A DNA stretch of 64,000 nt from Protostelium mycophagum (taxonomy: Eukaryota; Evosea; Variosea; Protosteliida; Protosteliaceae), in the NCBI GenBank assembly GCA_002081555.1, contig KV921238.1, positions 62,001-126,000 on the forward strand. Direction: 5' to 3'. Position numbers and translations under genes: made by a program. This document shows positions 1 to 10,411 of the stretch, piece after piece; the stretch's first letter is position 1, and each line of letters begins with the position of its first letter. The notes under the pieces were generated by a model, which worked only from the letters and a program-made list of their open reading frames with translations, was not told the origin of the DNA and searched no databases.

Positions 1-526
1 TCGGTTTGACGAACCTGATCGAGGACGAGTCCATTGTTTAGAAGTACGCGCTGGATGAGAGCAGAGAAACCAGAAGTAGTGGAATCCACAATGATGGATT
101 TGCCTCTTAGGTCAGCAACTGTCTTCACTCCGTTTGTACCGACAAGCACGTAGTCAGGCGCAAGATCTCCACCAGACTAAGATCAATCAGTATGTACGCA
201 AACAAAATGTAGATGTACCAGCAATGTAGTGTTGAGGATTCTGTTGTAGTATCTGTTTGCAGTGTTATCGACAGCCGTCAGGAGTCCGTCTATGGTTCCA
301 TCAGCCAACCAATTGAATGCGGCGATCGATCCAGGAACGAGCTGTGCGAATCACAACACAGCTCATCTCTCTTTGTCCAACTCACCACAAAGTTAACGTC
401 TACGCCTGCAGCTTGATAGAAGTTTTCTCGTGTGGAGACAGCCATCAGCCCAGTGGCTGCGAAGTAGCCCACATTGAGGGCCGAGACAGACGCAAAGAGG
501 GCAAAGAGGGCAAGCAAGCGGCTCAT
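1..526 (-). CDS. NMT1/THI5-like substrate-binding protein, secreted, 3' end outside window
   Basis: Partial gene read leftward from ATG 524-526. Residues 1-16 form a signal peptide (SRLLALFALFASVSA) followed by NVGYFAATGLMAVSTRENFY and AGVDVNFV, the usual opening of type-2 periplasmic-binding folds of the NMT1/THI5/SsuA kind. Exons are 526-386, 341-219 and 176-<1, with introns of 44 and 42 nt (GTGAG..CAG and GTACA..TAG). The third exon, DLAPDYVLVGTNGVKTVADL then GKSIIVDSTTSG, is the lobe that closes on ligand in this superfamily. The gene runs off the left edge, so length and any C-terminal anchor are unknown. Family members bind pyrimidine, nitrate, sulfonate or similar small ligands; the ligand here cannot be told. 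The signal peptide points to the secretory route. Fold confidence is good, function uncertain. Confidence 0.75.
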
Positions 527-1068
527 CCTGGGGTGTTGTTGAATTATGAATGAGTTTGAGAAATCGTGTCAGCTTGACCCCACTAGCGACGTCATCCTTT
601 TTAATCTTAATACGGATGGGTCTGCGGTTGTTACCGAGATGAATCCAGAGCGGGACTAACCATGGAGCGAGATATCATACAACTCCATTTTTGGTGGAAA
701 TTTAATCAATATATATTGATATTTGCCGTTGTCTCATTTGTCATTGATTACTTTCCCAATTTCGGGCATGTGCTGTGTTTAGGATCAACCCACGGTGCCC
801 CAGCGAATCAGGTCAGGGGAATTAAATATCTCCTTCAGCGTTCATATATATAAGTGGACAAGCAAGGGGTGGCTGTCACGCCTTTCTTTCACTGCTTCGA
901 TTGGGGAGGTTGTTGTAGAACGACATGTTCACCCAAATATGCGAATTTGTCTGAAGCAACTTCATCAACGAACAAGAGGCTGGGCAGATTTAGGTGTCAA
1001 AAATACAATTCATCCGTTGTTGTTCACAATATTCAAAATAACCAAACAAATGAAAGAGTTTTATCCCT
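527..1068. other. intergenic, no gene seen
   Basis: This gap lies between the start of the substrate-binding gene and the end of the S28 peptidase gene, both on the minus strand. It should hold the promoter of the former and the 3' UTR of the latter. The open frames inside it lack splice-consistent continuation and family resemblance. A TATATATAA run occurs near 843-852 but does not sit upstream of a plus-strand gene that I can support. Confidence 0.5.
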
Positions 1069-3052
1069 TCAAACAGAATTCTTCAACCACATGCCAATGT
1101 GACTTCTGATCTCCTTCTGAGCGATGATCATGTCTGTAAAGTTAAATCTACTGACACACATTATTTATCTCCTACCTCTTCGGGTAGTTCCGTTCCTCGG
1201 CGGGAGCATATCGTCACAGTGAGCTGTTCCTTGGACAAATGTTGCTACAACAGTAGAGGTGAAGTCTATAAATAGATCAATGATGATTGTGGAGGATTTA
1301 TACCTTCGATGATGGAAAGAGCGTGCCAGGGATCATACGATCCATTAACAAAGTCTATGTTGCTCGACCCACGGGGATTCTTTCCACCATAGTAAATGTT
1401 GGTCTCATTCACTCTAGGCAAAAAGTCGAATCCGAATATATCTTTGCACATGCCAGTGTAGTAGCTCAACGGCACTCTGTCACCAAAAGGCTGCCATCAT
1501 CAATATATCATATAGAGGGTATAATTCCACCTGATTGTCAGAGTCGGTGGTCTGGAAGTATCCAAACTCTGTGCATGATTGGTACATCCATTGCCTCATT
1601 CCAACCCCGACAGCCATTTGATCAGTCTACAACGAGTTATGAACATTTGTGAATAATGAATATTTCACCTGCTGTATGGAAAGAATGACAGCGCTGTAAC
1701 TGCTTTCCATACAGTAGCCTTTAAGCATTAGATTGTTGACTTTGATGTAATTGTTGAATGCTTGGGAATCATCTCCCTCCTCCATAATATTGCACACTGT
1801 GTTAATCGTAATCGGTGATACCTCTTCGTCGTATTGGACCACACCCTGTCCCCATCAATCGCTATAAATAGCATCAAACATACCTGGAAATTTCCCATGA
1901 GGTTGGCGTAGAAGGTGGTGATGTCTTTGTCTGTGGTGAGGGGGTAACAGAGATTGAAGACAGTGCGAAGAGTTTCTCGACCTTTTGCTGTTGCCACAAG
2001 ACCGTCTATAACCTTGGTTGCAAGTTGAATTCTGCGGTCGCAGAGTTCCCCAGAAACAGATGCCAGCGACCTTCCTGATGTCGGTGGATCATACTCATGT
2101 GATCTGATCGAGAAACACTTACTTGTCTACAACATCCAAATATCCATAGAAATCAAGTGTTGCGAGGACAGGAGCAGAAGAGGCCACAGAACCTAAAGTG
2201 ATGTGTGGGTATTTCATTCTAAACCAGGCGGCAAGAGCTCCAGGATAACTGCCACCAAAGGTGATCACGGACGACTCCTCGGAATCGTAATCTTTCTGCA
2301 TAGAGTCAGGCAAACTAGCAGGACTAATCCGCACGTTAATTCCACGTCAGTTACCGCGAGTTTGCGGTAAGGAATTGTGGGGCCAAGAAATCTGATGAGG
2401 TTTGTAATGTTAAAGAGGTTCACCTTGAGGGACACGATGAAATTGGCAAGATCTGCGAGAGCTTGTCTGCTGTTAAGATATCTCAGATTTTCGGTGGAGA
2501 GATTGGACAAAGGTTGGCTCTTTCCGTAGAATCTATTTTTGTCAACTCTTGAAGGAACATGATTGTAACCTGTGCTCAACAGACACCACAAGAGCACCGT
2601 AGGTCTGTGCGTAAGAGGAGATCATCCAGTATCCGGCAACATCGGTTGGAGCAATGGAACTCTCTCCTCCAATGTTGACTGAAAAACATTAGAATTTCGT
2701 TATCATTCGATGAATACCAAAGATGGGGCCGCCCTTCTTCCAGAAAGAGGAGTTGACGTAATACCTTTGCTTCCATGTTCCCTAGATAATGAGCCGATGA
2801 GAATCGATGAAACTCACGTACCTGGTTTTGGAAGTCAAAGTGATCCAGCTCTTGCTCAAACCATAAAGCATTAGGGTCTGATCCATCATCTGCACTTTTT
2901 AAGCGATTGAGAACGTTTTAAAGTCTACCTTGCGCACTCAATTGTGCTGCCTCTCTCATGGCAGAGATCATTTTACTTGGGGTGATGCCAAATGATGAGC
3001 GGGGAAGGGCTTGAGATAGACAAAAGAGGACACAGAGGAGAAGAAGCTTCAT
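1069..3052 (-). CDS. Family S28 serine carboxypeptidase (prolyl carboxypeptidase / PRSS16-like)
   Basis: Secreted or lysosomal serine peptidase of family S28, which removes residues after proline. The start at 3052 gives signal peptide [15 protein letters not shown]. In order I see [12 protein letters not shown] (the family's N-terminal QxLDHF motif), [21 protein letters not shown], the nucleophile motif [13 protein letters not shown] near 2205-2260, the catalytic Asp in [10 protein letters not shown] near 1330, and the catalytic His in GTAHCDDM near 1205. The Asp exon appears to end in a stop at 1266, but a 39-nt intron (GTATAAATC..TTTATAG) joins it to the His exon. A further 42-nt intron leads to the last exon, ending [20 protein letters not shown] and a stop at 1069-1071. 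The triad is complete, so the enzyme looks intact. Confidence 0.92.
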
Positions 3053-3509
3053 CGTGGCTGATGACGATCGATCTCTGTAAAAGTGGATTGTCCCGCGGGG
3101 ACACCAATTGGTTAGAATACACGGTAACAGACGCAAGGATTCCCGGTATCCGTTTTATAAAACTACTCCGTAATTTCACACATTTCGCACAACGAAACGA
3201 CAATGTGACATGTGACATGTGATGACAGCACGAGATATCTTAAAAACCCCAGGGGCTCATCATCTGTGAACCTGGTGCGACAATCACTACCACATACTTC
3301 CCTGAAAGGACAAATTTCTCAGCAAAGATGGTGGCACGTGGGTCTATGTGTTATACCTGCTGGATGTTGTCATCAAAAGGTTAATTACAATTAGACAAGC
3401 GTTCTCTAAGAGCCTGTCTTCACCGTGCAAAAAGGAAGAAACTTCAAGACGTTAATTTTAAAATTTGAATGTTGAAATCTCAATTAATTTCCCGCCTTTT
3501 CGGCATTGG
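3053..3509. promoter_or_regulatory. divergent promoter region between S28 peptidase and coiled-coil gene
   Basis: The two flanking genes start outward from this 457-bp stretch. It carries an E2F-like TTTCCCGCC at 3488-3496, just upstream of the preferred ATG of the coiled-coil gene. No ORF here has support. Confidence 0.4.
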
Positions 3510-5308
3510 ATGGACACGCGACGATATGAGCAGGGTCTCCCAGAGGCTGAAGCTACTTCTTTGAGAATCAAAGTAATCTCTCCGATGACTTTCAATCTTC
3601 TTAAAGCATTTTCCCAGATCAGAAGTCTCGAGGCCGAAAATGAGAGATTGACGTTGTTGAATGCTTCCAATCAGAGTCAAATCGAAGAACTAGCCTCATT
3701 GAATGATCAGCTGCAGTTCACGAATGAGAGCGCCTCCAGAGAGGTAATGTAGCTTCTGTTTTGTAGAGTTTGATGTTGGAAAGATCAAGGAGTTAAACAT
3801 TGAGATGACCAAGTGGCGAAGTCATGCTTCAGAAAATAGATCACATGCTAATGATTTGAGAAGAGCTCTCGAATCATTAGAAGATGAAAATATTTCTTTG
3901 AAGAGGACCATAAAAGAATATAGAGTACGATATCACCTCACAATAAATCGAACCTCTAATCGGCTCAGGAGAGGGCAAACGCTGACAAATTACAACAAGA
4001 GACATTTCTTTCACAAATGTCACAACTAATGCAGCAAGTCACAGAATTGGCGGTGTGTACATAATCTACAATAAGAGTGATGACGTCACCACAGGACCGG
4101 GTCCCCAAGCTTGAAGGAGAGGCGGAGAGTATTTCCGAGAAATATCAGAGGTCAATTTCACGTGTACAGAGAGAGCTTGAAGCCCAAATCATGCAGGAAC
4201 AAGTGAGTATCTTTTAGACATTAAATAAATGTTAATCACAAAAAGAGTCAGAGATTTCTTCATTTAGAGGGAGAGGTGAGGGATCTTCAGGACGAAAACA
4301 AAAGGGTCAAAGAGGACTGGGTCGATCTACAACGGCATCTACAAAAGGTCACATCAGAATGCGAAACGATGAAAACCAGATGGCATCCCCCAGAAAGGCT
4401 GGAATCTCTGTGAGTTTCACCGCTTTTGGTTGTCTTTGCCACTTTACATTCTAAATTTGCCAGTGTTGCCCAAATAAAAAACATGAAAGAAGAGCTCGAA
4501 ACGAAGCGTAAACTGATCTCACACCTAAAAGAGACCGTGTCCAAGGTGGGTGAATACGTGTCATTACGTCATCATGTGGCTGTCTACAGCTTGTACAGCC
4601 CAACGAATCTACACTGAGGGAGGTGGAGGATGCAAATGAGCGCCTGAAAGTTGCATTACGTGATGTTCACAGAAAAGATCAGCTGTTTCAAGAATTGAGA
4701 TCAAAGTTGGAACTCTTGCAGCAGAACGAGAAGACTTCAGAGGCCAAAAGGAAAACATTAGAGGACAAGATCAAGCATTTAAGGTGAGAGCTGCACAAGC
4801 AGACGAGTTTGTATAAAAACGAGCGGATCGGTTCTTGTACAAATGATAATGTGCAAAAAAGTCGATCACGAACACCAATCTTACTGTATGCAGCCGCGAT
4901 CTCTCGACAAGGGATAACATGGCTCGAGAAGCTCGTCTGAAGAACGAGGTTTTGCAACAAGAGGCTCGGGCTTTACAAGTGCAGCTGGACGAAACGATTC
5001 AACAGTTGCAAACACAGAAGCAACTCACACAAAGACATGAAGCGGCACAACGAAAGACCAAAACCAGGCTGGATGCTGTCATAAAGGTAAAATTTTTGGC
5101 ATTCGCCCGTATGCAACTGGAACAGCCACTTCTTCCATTCATGTCTTTATGTTTAAATTCTTAATGGATCCATCTTGTCTGTATGTCTCGAGTTGACATT
5201 TTCTTGGAGTGATGAACATTTGGACAGGAGGCAGAAACTCTGAGAAGTGTTTTAGCCGCTGATGAGAACCGAAAGATCAAAGAAAGACTGTGGCAGATGG
5301 TTGAATAA
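3510..5308 (+). CDS. Coiled-coil protein, possibly centrosomal or ciliary
   Basis: About ten exons, nearly all coiled coil, with no enzymatic motif. The likely start is MDTRRYEQGLPEAEATSLRI at 3510. An in-frame ATG at 3465 is possible, but it lies upstream of an E2F-like TTTCCCGCC. Heptad-rich exons include RSLEAENERLTLLNASNQSQ, IKELNIEMTKWRSHASENRS, QIKNMKEELETKRKLISHLK, LREVEDANERLKVALRDVHR and MAREARLKNEVLQQEARALQ; the last ends KIKERLWQMVE and stops at 5306-5308. One intron reads naturally as 40 nt (GTAATG..GGAAAG near 3745-3784). Helical rod proteins with a charged heptad pattern and a possible S-phase promoter site are often centrosomal, but I cannot name an orthologue. Gene existence is firm, identity is not. 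Confidence 0.8.
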
Positions 5309-5759
5309 ATGCTGGCGTAACTCCATCCGCATATTGACCGAGTAAACTTCGTCTTTCCGTGAGATTCCTCGATCACATCACCGTTCTCCTCCCAAACTAT
5401 AGAACCGAGCGAGCATCACGCAGCTGATCCTTTCATACGAGTTGGTATGAATCGACTTTTCCGTGCTGCTGCACAACAAGAAAATTTATGGAAATTTATA
5501 GGTGCGTGAAAAGCCAGAAAGCCCGATCAACGCTCATATCACCCAGAATCACCTCGTTCAAACCTTCTCAAACTCTAATAAGACATTCAGAGGGTTCGCG
5601 CGTGTCCGTTTAATTTAAATTAGGAACACACCTTTTCAAACTACTTACACATACTCCTTTAGAGGTAAGGTCCTCTCGAGGTGTCGACATTCTCCCTATG
5701 GTCGTCTTGTCTAGAGTGACGAGAACAATCTAAATCCTCCCACAAAATAGAAAATAGAA
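5309..5759. other. intergenic, no gene seen
   Basis: This gap holds the 3' flank of the coiled-coil gene and the 5' flank of the Spt23-like gene. A non-coding first exon ending before the acceptor-like CTGCAG near 5803-5808 is possible. Nothing else is supported. Confidence 0.4.
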
Positions 5760-6891
5760 ATGGCGACAAACGTTTTAACTAATCCACTCTTCTCATTCTT
5801 TCTGCAGACACAAAGCGAACAAGTGCCAGCTTTAGACATGCATCCTCACTATAATAGCGAACACTCAAGACCTCCTTACTATTCCCAAAGGCAAGCTGAG
5901 GAGGACCCATCTACTATACACAATGTCAGTTACAACATGGATTACTCGTCGTACATGTACTTGAACGAAGGGGCTCCACAACAGCACTACGATCCGAGGG
6001 TACTGCCACCCTACACAGGCTCCATGACATCACCACAGTACATTACCCCACCACCACAGACGACGATTAATCTCTTCGATCGCCAGCCAAATACCATGCT
6101 GGGATCCCATGTACAGATCATGATGAATCAACCATATGCCGGGTCGATGGCGATGGATACAAAGATGGAGGAAATGACCCAAACAGACATTACGACAGAG
6201 GATGAAGAGCCAATCTCGATGTCATCGCCAAGCGCTACAGATCCTGTGACAGTCTACCGAAATCTCTTTATTTCGGTCTCGTGTCGGCTTCATCCCAGAG
6301 AAGGTTCCATCTCGCAAGAAGGAAAGAGAGTGTACATCGACCAAGAGATCGCATACGCTGGTAATGCCACACGTTACAAGGTATGTTGATGATCATTTTC
6401 CATCATTTCTGATCTCATAATAGAAAGCCCCAGACACAGACGAACAGGCCTATTTATTAATGGCTTGGCTCACCGATCCAGACGGAAATCCTCTTCAACA
6501 ATGTAAATCATGCTACGAATACTACGACCATCAGCAATTCTTCAAATCGAACAAGTCATGCTTGGGGAAACTGATCCTAATCAAGAGTAACTCCCCCATC
6601 TGTGTCGAGAGAGACCAATTCAAGGTGATTACTTTCCATCATCCTCCTTTCCGTGTGCTGATCTGATCACAGCTACAACTCAAGATCATGTGTGCTTGTG
6701 AACACCACAACGTCCCCTTCTTTAATTTTGGAATCATGATGAGACGTTCAGATACTTACGCCCCAGTGTTCATGTCTCAGTCAAAAATATTTGTGAAGCA
6801 GTGGAGGAAAAGCAACCAGGTCAAGCTTGGAATCGACGCCGAGCTCCACCCCCCCTCTATCGCCCCCATGTCCCCCTCCCAATCACAATAA
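5760..6891 (+). CDS. Spt23/Mga2-type (Rel-like) DNA-binding domain protein
   Basis: Probable transcription factor. A low-complexity Tyr/Pro/Gln-rich N-terminus of about 165 residues precedes a domain with VYRNLFISVSCRLHPREG, WLTDPDGNPLQQCKSCYEYY and, after two short introns near 6382-6422 and 6625-6672, LQLKIMCACEHHNVPFFNFG followed by FMSQSKIFVKQW. The order Cys-x-x-Cys segment, then an I-x-C-x-CxHH strand, then a SPPI/SQSK strand before a basic tail, is that of the N-terminal domain of fungal and amoebozoan Spt23/Mga2 proteins. Unlike those, this protein stops at 6889-6891 with no IPT, ankyrin or membrane segment, so membrane-tethered activation is unlikely. The start at 5760 is the first good ATG, but the acceptor-like CTGCAG at about 5808 leaves an alternative. 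Confidence 0.62.
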
Positions 6892-7756
6892 ATGTGTACA
6901 AATGTACAGAGTCATTCTATCATGTCGACAATCGTTCTCGTGAAAGCTTGTACACAGGAGTAAACCCAAATGTCTACAACAATAGATTTTAGCGGGAAAG
7001 AAACTCCTCCCATTTTGTCGACAATGTCGACAAGTACGGAACCTTTCAAGCGGGTACGTTCGAGCGGGTTTCTATGGTAGCGCGGAGGAGCCGCGGTGCA
7101 AGGAACGATGGAGGTTATCAGAACTTGATTTTCACGACATGAAGTCTGCCAGGGACAATTTCGTCTGGAATGAGCCCTATGGAACGGGCGGAAATGTCAC
7201 ATAAAAATTATGCGATGACGTTTGCGTTTTCATGGAAACCAGATTGTGATGACGCAATCTGCTGTTCTGTGGGGTGGATTTTATTCTGAATGCCGTAAAT
7301 GACGTTTTATTCTGACCGACGTCAGGAGACCTTCTTTTTCTGAATTCTGGCTACTTTTTTCTGGCTACTTTTTTTCTCAGCCAGATGATCTGCTGCAACC
7401 GAAGTTTCGGGAGGTCTGTCACCTGTTACCATAGTTCCCCTGGAATGCGCCTCTTGCTGTTACAACGCATCAATCTCAAAAGCAGTCCAAGCCAAGCCTT
7501 GCTGTTGGTCTTTTAGATATCCTACCATACATCATTGAAAGCTGCAGCTTAGCCTGAATTATGTCCAAATTATGTTCAAATTGTGTCGAACTCCTCCCTG
7601 AGAGGTGCTTTTTCCAGGAACAAAAACACACCAGAAAACAATTTTCGAACGAAAACGTCACCTATTTCTGGGTCACAATCACAACGTACTTGGCTTCACA
7701 AAAGCTTCCCGCTTCTCAAAAACAACATCGCACACAGAAGCTAACCACACAAGAGA
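6892..7756. other. 865-bp gap with short repeats, no gene supported
   Basis: The gap holds three copies of the palindrome TGTCGACA (6923-6930, 7016-7023, 7025-7032), the last two separated by one base. It also holds a direct repeat of TCTGGCTACTTTTTT near 7345-7375. Small open frames near 7476-7776 show no conserved content. The promoter of the PLAC8 gene should lie at its right end. Confidence 0.45.
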
Positions 7757-8146
7757 ATGGGAGATTTTCATCATAGTCTTTGCGGATGCTGCGATGATTG
7801 CGGTGCTTGCTTTTTGGGGTGGTGCTGTCTTCCTGCCTTGATGGCTCAGAACCAAGCCCTACTTGCCGAAAGAGAGTGCGGATGCATGGACCTGTGCTGC
7901 GCCTTATGTGTGAGTCGTTTCTACCCGCCACATCCCAGATAGTGTGAATGACATGAGCAGATCGGATCAACTTCAGAATATTTTGTGAGACAGCACATAA
8001 GAAGCAAATACGGACTCGGAGCTGGCCACGAGTGCAGCGATTGTTGGACTATCTGGTGTTGCCTTCCTTGTGCAGTTTGCCAGAACCACAGAGAGCTCAA
8101 CCACAGGCTGAAGAGCGGGAGACCCGATGGTCAGAAAATGACTTAA
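7757..8146 (+). CDS. PLAC8 family Cys-rich protein
   Basis: Small cysteine-rich protein of the PLAC8 (cornifelin/PCR) family, whose members act at membranes in cell-size control, cadmium resistance or unknown roles. Exon 1 (7757-7909) starts MGDFHHSLCGCCDDCGACFL and reaches CGCMDLCCALC. A 51-nt intron (GTGAGT..GAGCAG) joins it in phase 0 to exon 2 (7961-8146) with IGSTSEYFVRQHIRSKYG and CSDCWTIWCCLPCAVCQNH. The second CCxPCxxCQxxREL block is the family signature. A nearer AG at 7975 would bring a stop into frame, so the acceptor at 7959-7960 is preferred. Complete at about 112 residues, normal for the family. It converges with the chitinase gene, only 50 bp away. Confidence 0.9.
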
Positions 8147-8196
8147 AGTGTAATAGATGTGACCCGAACGATGCATTGGAATGAAGGTTTATGACA

Positions 8197-9955
8197 TCAA
8201 TTGGATGACAGCTGGGCCCAGATGAGGTCAGAGATGACGGTGTTGGCTTCAATGACCCACAGCATACCGCCAGCAAATCCGTTTTGCTTGACATAGGCCG
8301 TCTTCGCTTGTATTGATGTCGCATTCTCAAAAGAAGCGAATTGGTTGCTCCACATTGCGTAGGGGACCTGCAGCGGATGAGGTCTCTTCAGGAAATTAAT
8401 ACGAACCTTTGCGATGTTATCCCATCTGAGAGAGAAACCTGTGGGTCTGTTGTTCAACAAGCTCTGCACGTCAGTCGCGGTGAGATCCCCCTGTCATCAT
8501 GTCATCACATGTCATGTCATCGCAAATTGTACATTGGAAGGATGAAGGAGACTTACAGCTGATCCGCTGCATGTTCCAGGAGTACCACCGTTAGTAGCGG
8601 GCACACCCAGGCCGTTAGCACCGTTGACCTAAATCATCTGAGAAATGAAATTTAATTTTAAAAAAACACACCGTCCAAGTGACTCCATAGTTTGCGAATC
8701 CAAAGACGAGTTTGTTTGCAGGCACTCCTTCATCTTGTTGATTTTTATCAACATATTCGCTTATTACCTCTCGACACATATGCCTTCATGGTCGTGTTGA
8801 TGCTTCCAGAGCCGTAAAGAGGCGCAAGATGGCCTGTGATGCCAGACCAAGTACCGGCGTAATCATAATTCATCACATTGATGAAATTGACTGGTGTATG
8901 TCACAAGTGTCATCTTGACATGTGTCACACTTACCGTTTTGAATCCATGTTTCGGGAGCGTAGCGAGGTAAATTCCATGCAGCAGGACCAGCAGTGGTCA
9001 ACAATTTATTCCCGATGGCGTTTCGCAATCTGCTGAAAAGCTCTTGGATCTATCAAATGTCATTCTCATGTCTATCTTCGCAGATGCGATATTACGGATG
9101 CTCACCATGGCTTGCTGACCATCTACAGGGAACTCCCAATCGATGTCAAGACCGTCAAAAGAATAGCTGTTCAACCAAGCATTGATTGAGCCGAAGAAGG
9201 TGTTCTTCGCGCTGGTGCTGCTGAGCAGATTGGTCCAAGGGGTAGCTCCAAGACTGCCTCCTCCCATAGAACACTATTCATGATTTCAGGTGCCTGGTTG
9301 TAGATGAGAGTTCAGTCAATTACCATGATTTTGAGATAGGGGTTTCTCTGTTTCATGGCAACAACACGGCTCACGAGGTTAGAGTCCAGGCTAGATATCA
9401 CTCCAGTATCACCGTTGAACGAAGCAAAAGCGAAATTGATGTGGGTATACTTGTTTGCTGGCACCTGCCAAGATGTCATCACGACATCGTCACCAGATCA
9501 TCGTTGTAGACTGACGTTTTCGGGGGTGATGGGGCAGTTGGCTGTAGGGGACCAGGACGCGTAGTAACCTACAAAGACGGGGGCTGTTGGGGGTGCAGAC
9601 CAACAGTTGCTGCTGCAATTTCCAGCTCCACAGTATGCACTTGTTGCTCCACACCTTTGACTTCAGCATCATGTCGACGATGGTGGTTCATCTCACCACC
9701 CATAAATAGAACAACAGTGGGCAACGTTACAGGCGCTGGTGGCATTGCATTGAGAGGGCCAGCAATTCTGTTGGCATTTATTTGCAGCCGCGCAGTAATC
9801 CGCTGTAGTTCCACAGCTGCAATATGTCAGCCGGATCACTCAGGTACATAAACTCACTATCCAAACTGAGAGCAGCATTTACCAGCTGGGCAGCCACAGT
9901 TTTGGGCGAAGGAGGCGGCAACTAGAAGAGCGAGGGTGAAGAGCTGGTTCCTCAT
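8197..9955 (-). CDS. Secreted chitinase: chitin-binding (hevein-type) modules plus GH18 domain
   Basis: Hydrolyses beta-1,4-GlcNAc chains, fitting predation on fungi or remodelling of a cyst or spore wall. The start at 9955 gives signal peptide MRNQLFTLALLVAASFAQ. Two Cys-rich chitin-binding type-1 modules follow (CGCPAGKCCSQFGY with CGTTADYC, then CCSIYGW with CGATSAYC and CSSNC). The catalytic domain begins VFVGYYASWSP near 9585. The GH18 active-site signature FDGLDIDWEFPV lies at about 9115-9155 with the DxxDxDxE acid intact. The C-terminus (FAGGMLWVIEANTVISDLIW) ends at a stop 8197-8199. Several introns of about 40 nt interrupt it, and one splits the first hevein module. The fold looks complete and active. 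Confidence 0.92.
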
Positions 9956-10411
9956 CTCAAATGAATCCCAATTAACAATCCTTTTATGACAGGAGAGTGT
10001 GCTTACTAATCACTGGTATGAGAATCTCTCTGACATTTCTTTGACATCTGACATTTCCCTGACATCTCCAGGATCGGTACTGGAACGTTTTTTATAAATT
10101 GTGCAAAAGAGGATATTAATAAAACAAATTCCCAATAACTTTTATTCAATGAAATTAACTCGTTTAAGTCAAAAGAGATTCGTCTCCTTGGGCAGTTCTG
10201 ACGTTTCGGCGGTGAGGTCTGAGGAGATTCCATGACGTGCTTCCGCGGTTTATACCGTCCAATTTGTCCAATTTGTACAGCCTCATGGATAACTCCAGCA
10301 ATTGCTCAGGGCGAAATACACTCACTGACTAAAATCTATGATCAGAAATTAAAATTAATTTTATTAAATTCTTTTTCCGACAGTTCATTCGTCATTCATC
10401 TGACATCGAAC
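9956..10411. promoter_or_regulatory. divergent promoter region, chitinase / metallophosphatase
   Basis: Two genes start outward from this 456-bp stretch. It contains an imperfect direct repeat of TGACATTTC/TGACATCT, four units at about 10031-10069, and a TTTTATAAATT run near 10090. No coding frame is supported. Confidence 0.4.

Noticed and set aside
1266-1268. Stop codon at 1266 as the end of the S28 peptidase
   Set aside because: A 39-nt intron removes it and restores the catalytic His exon, GTAHCDDM.
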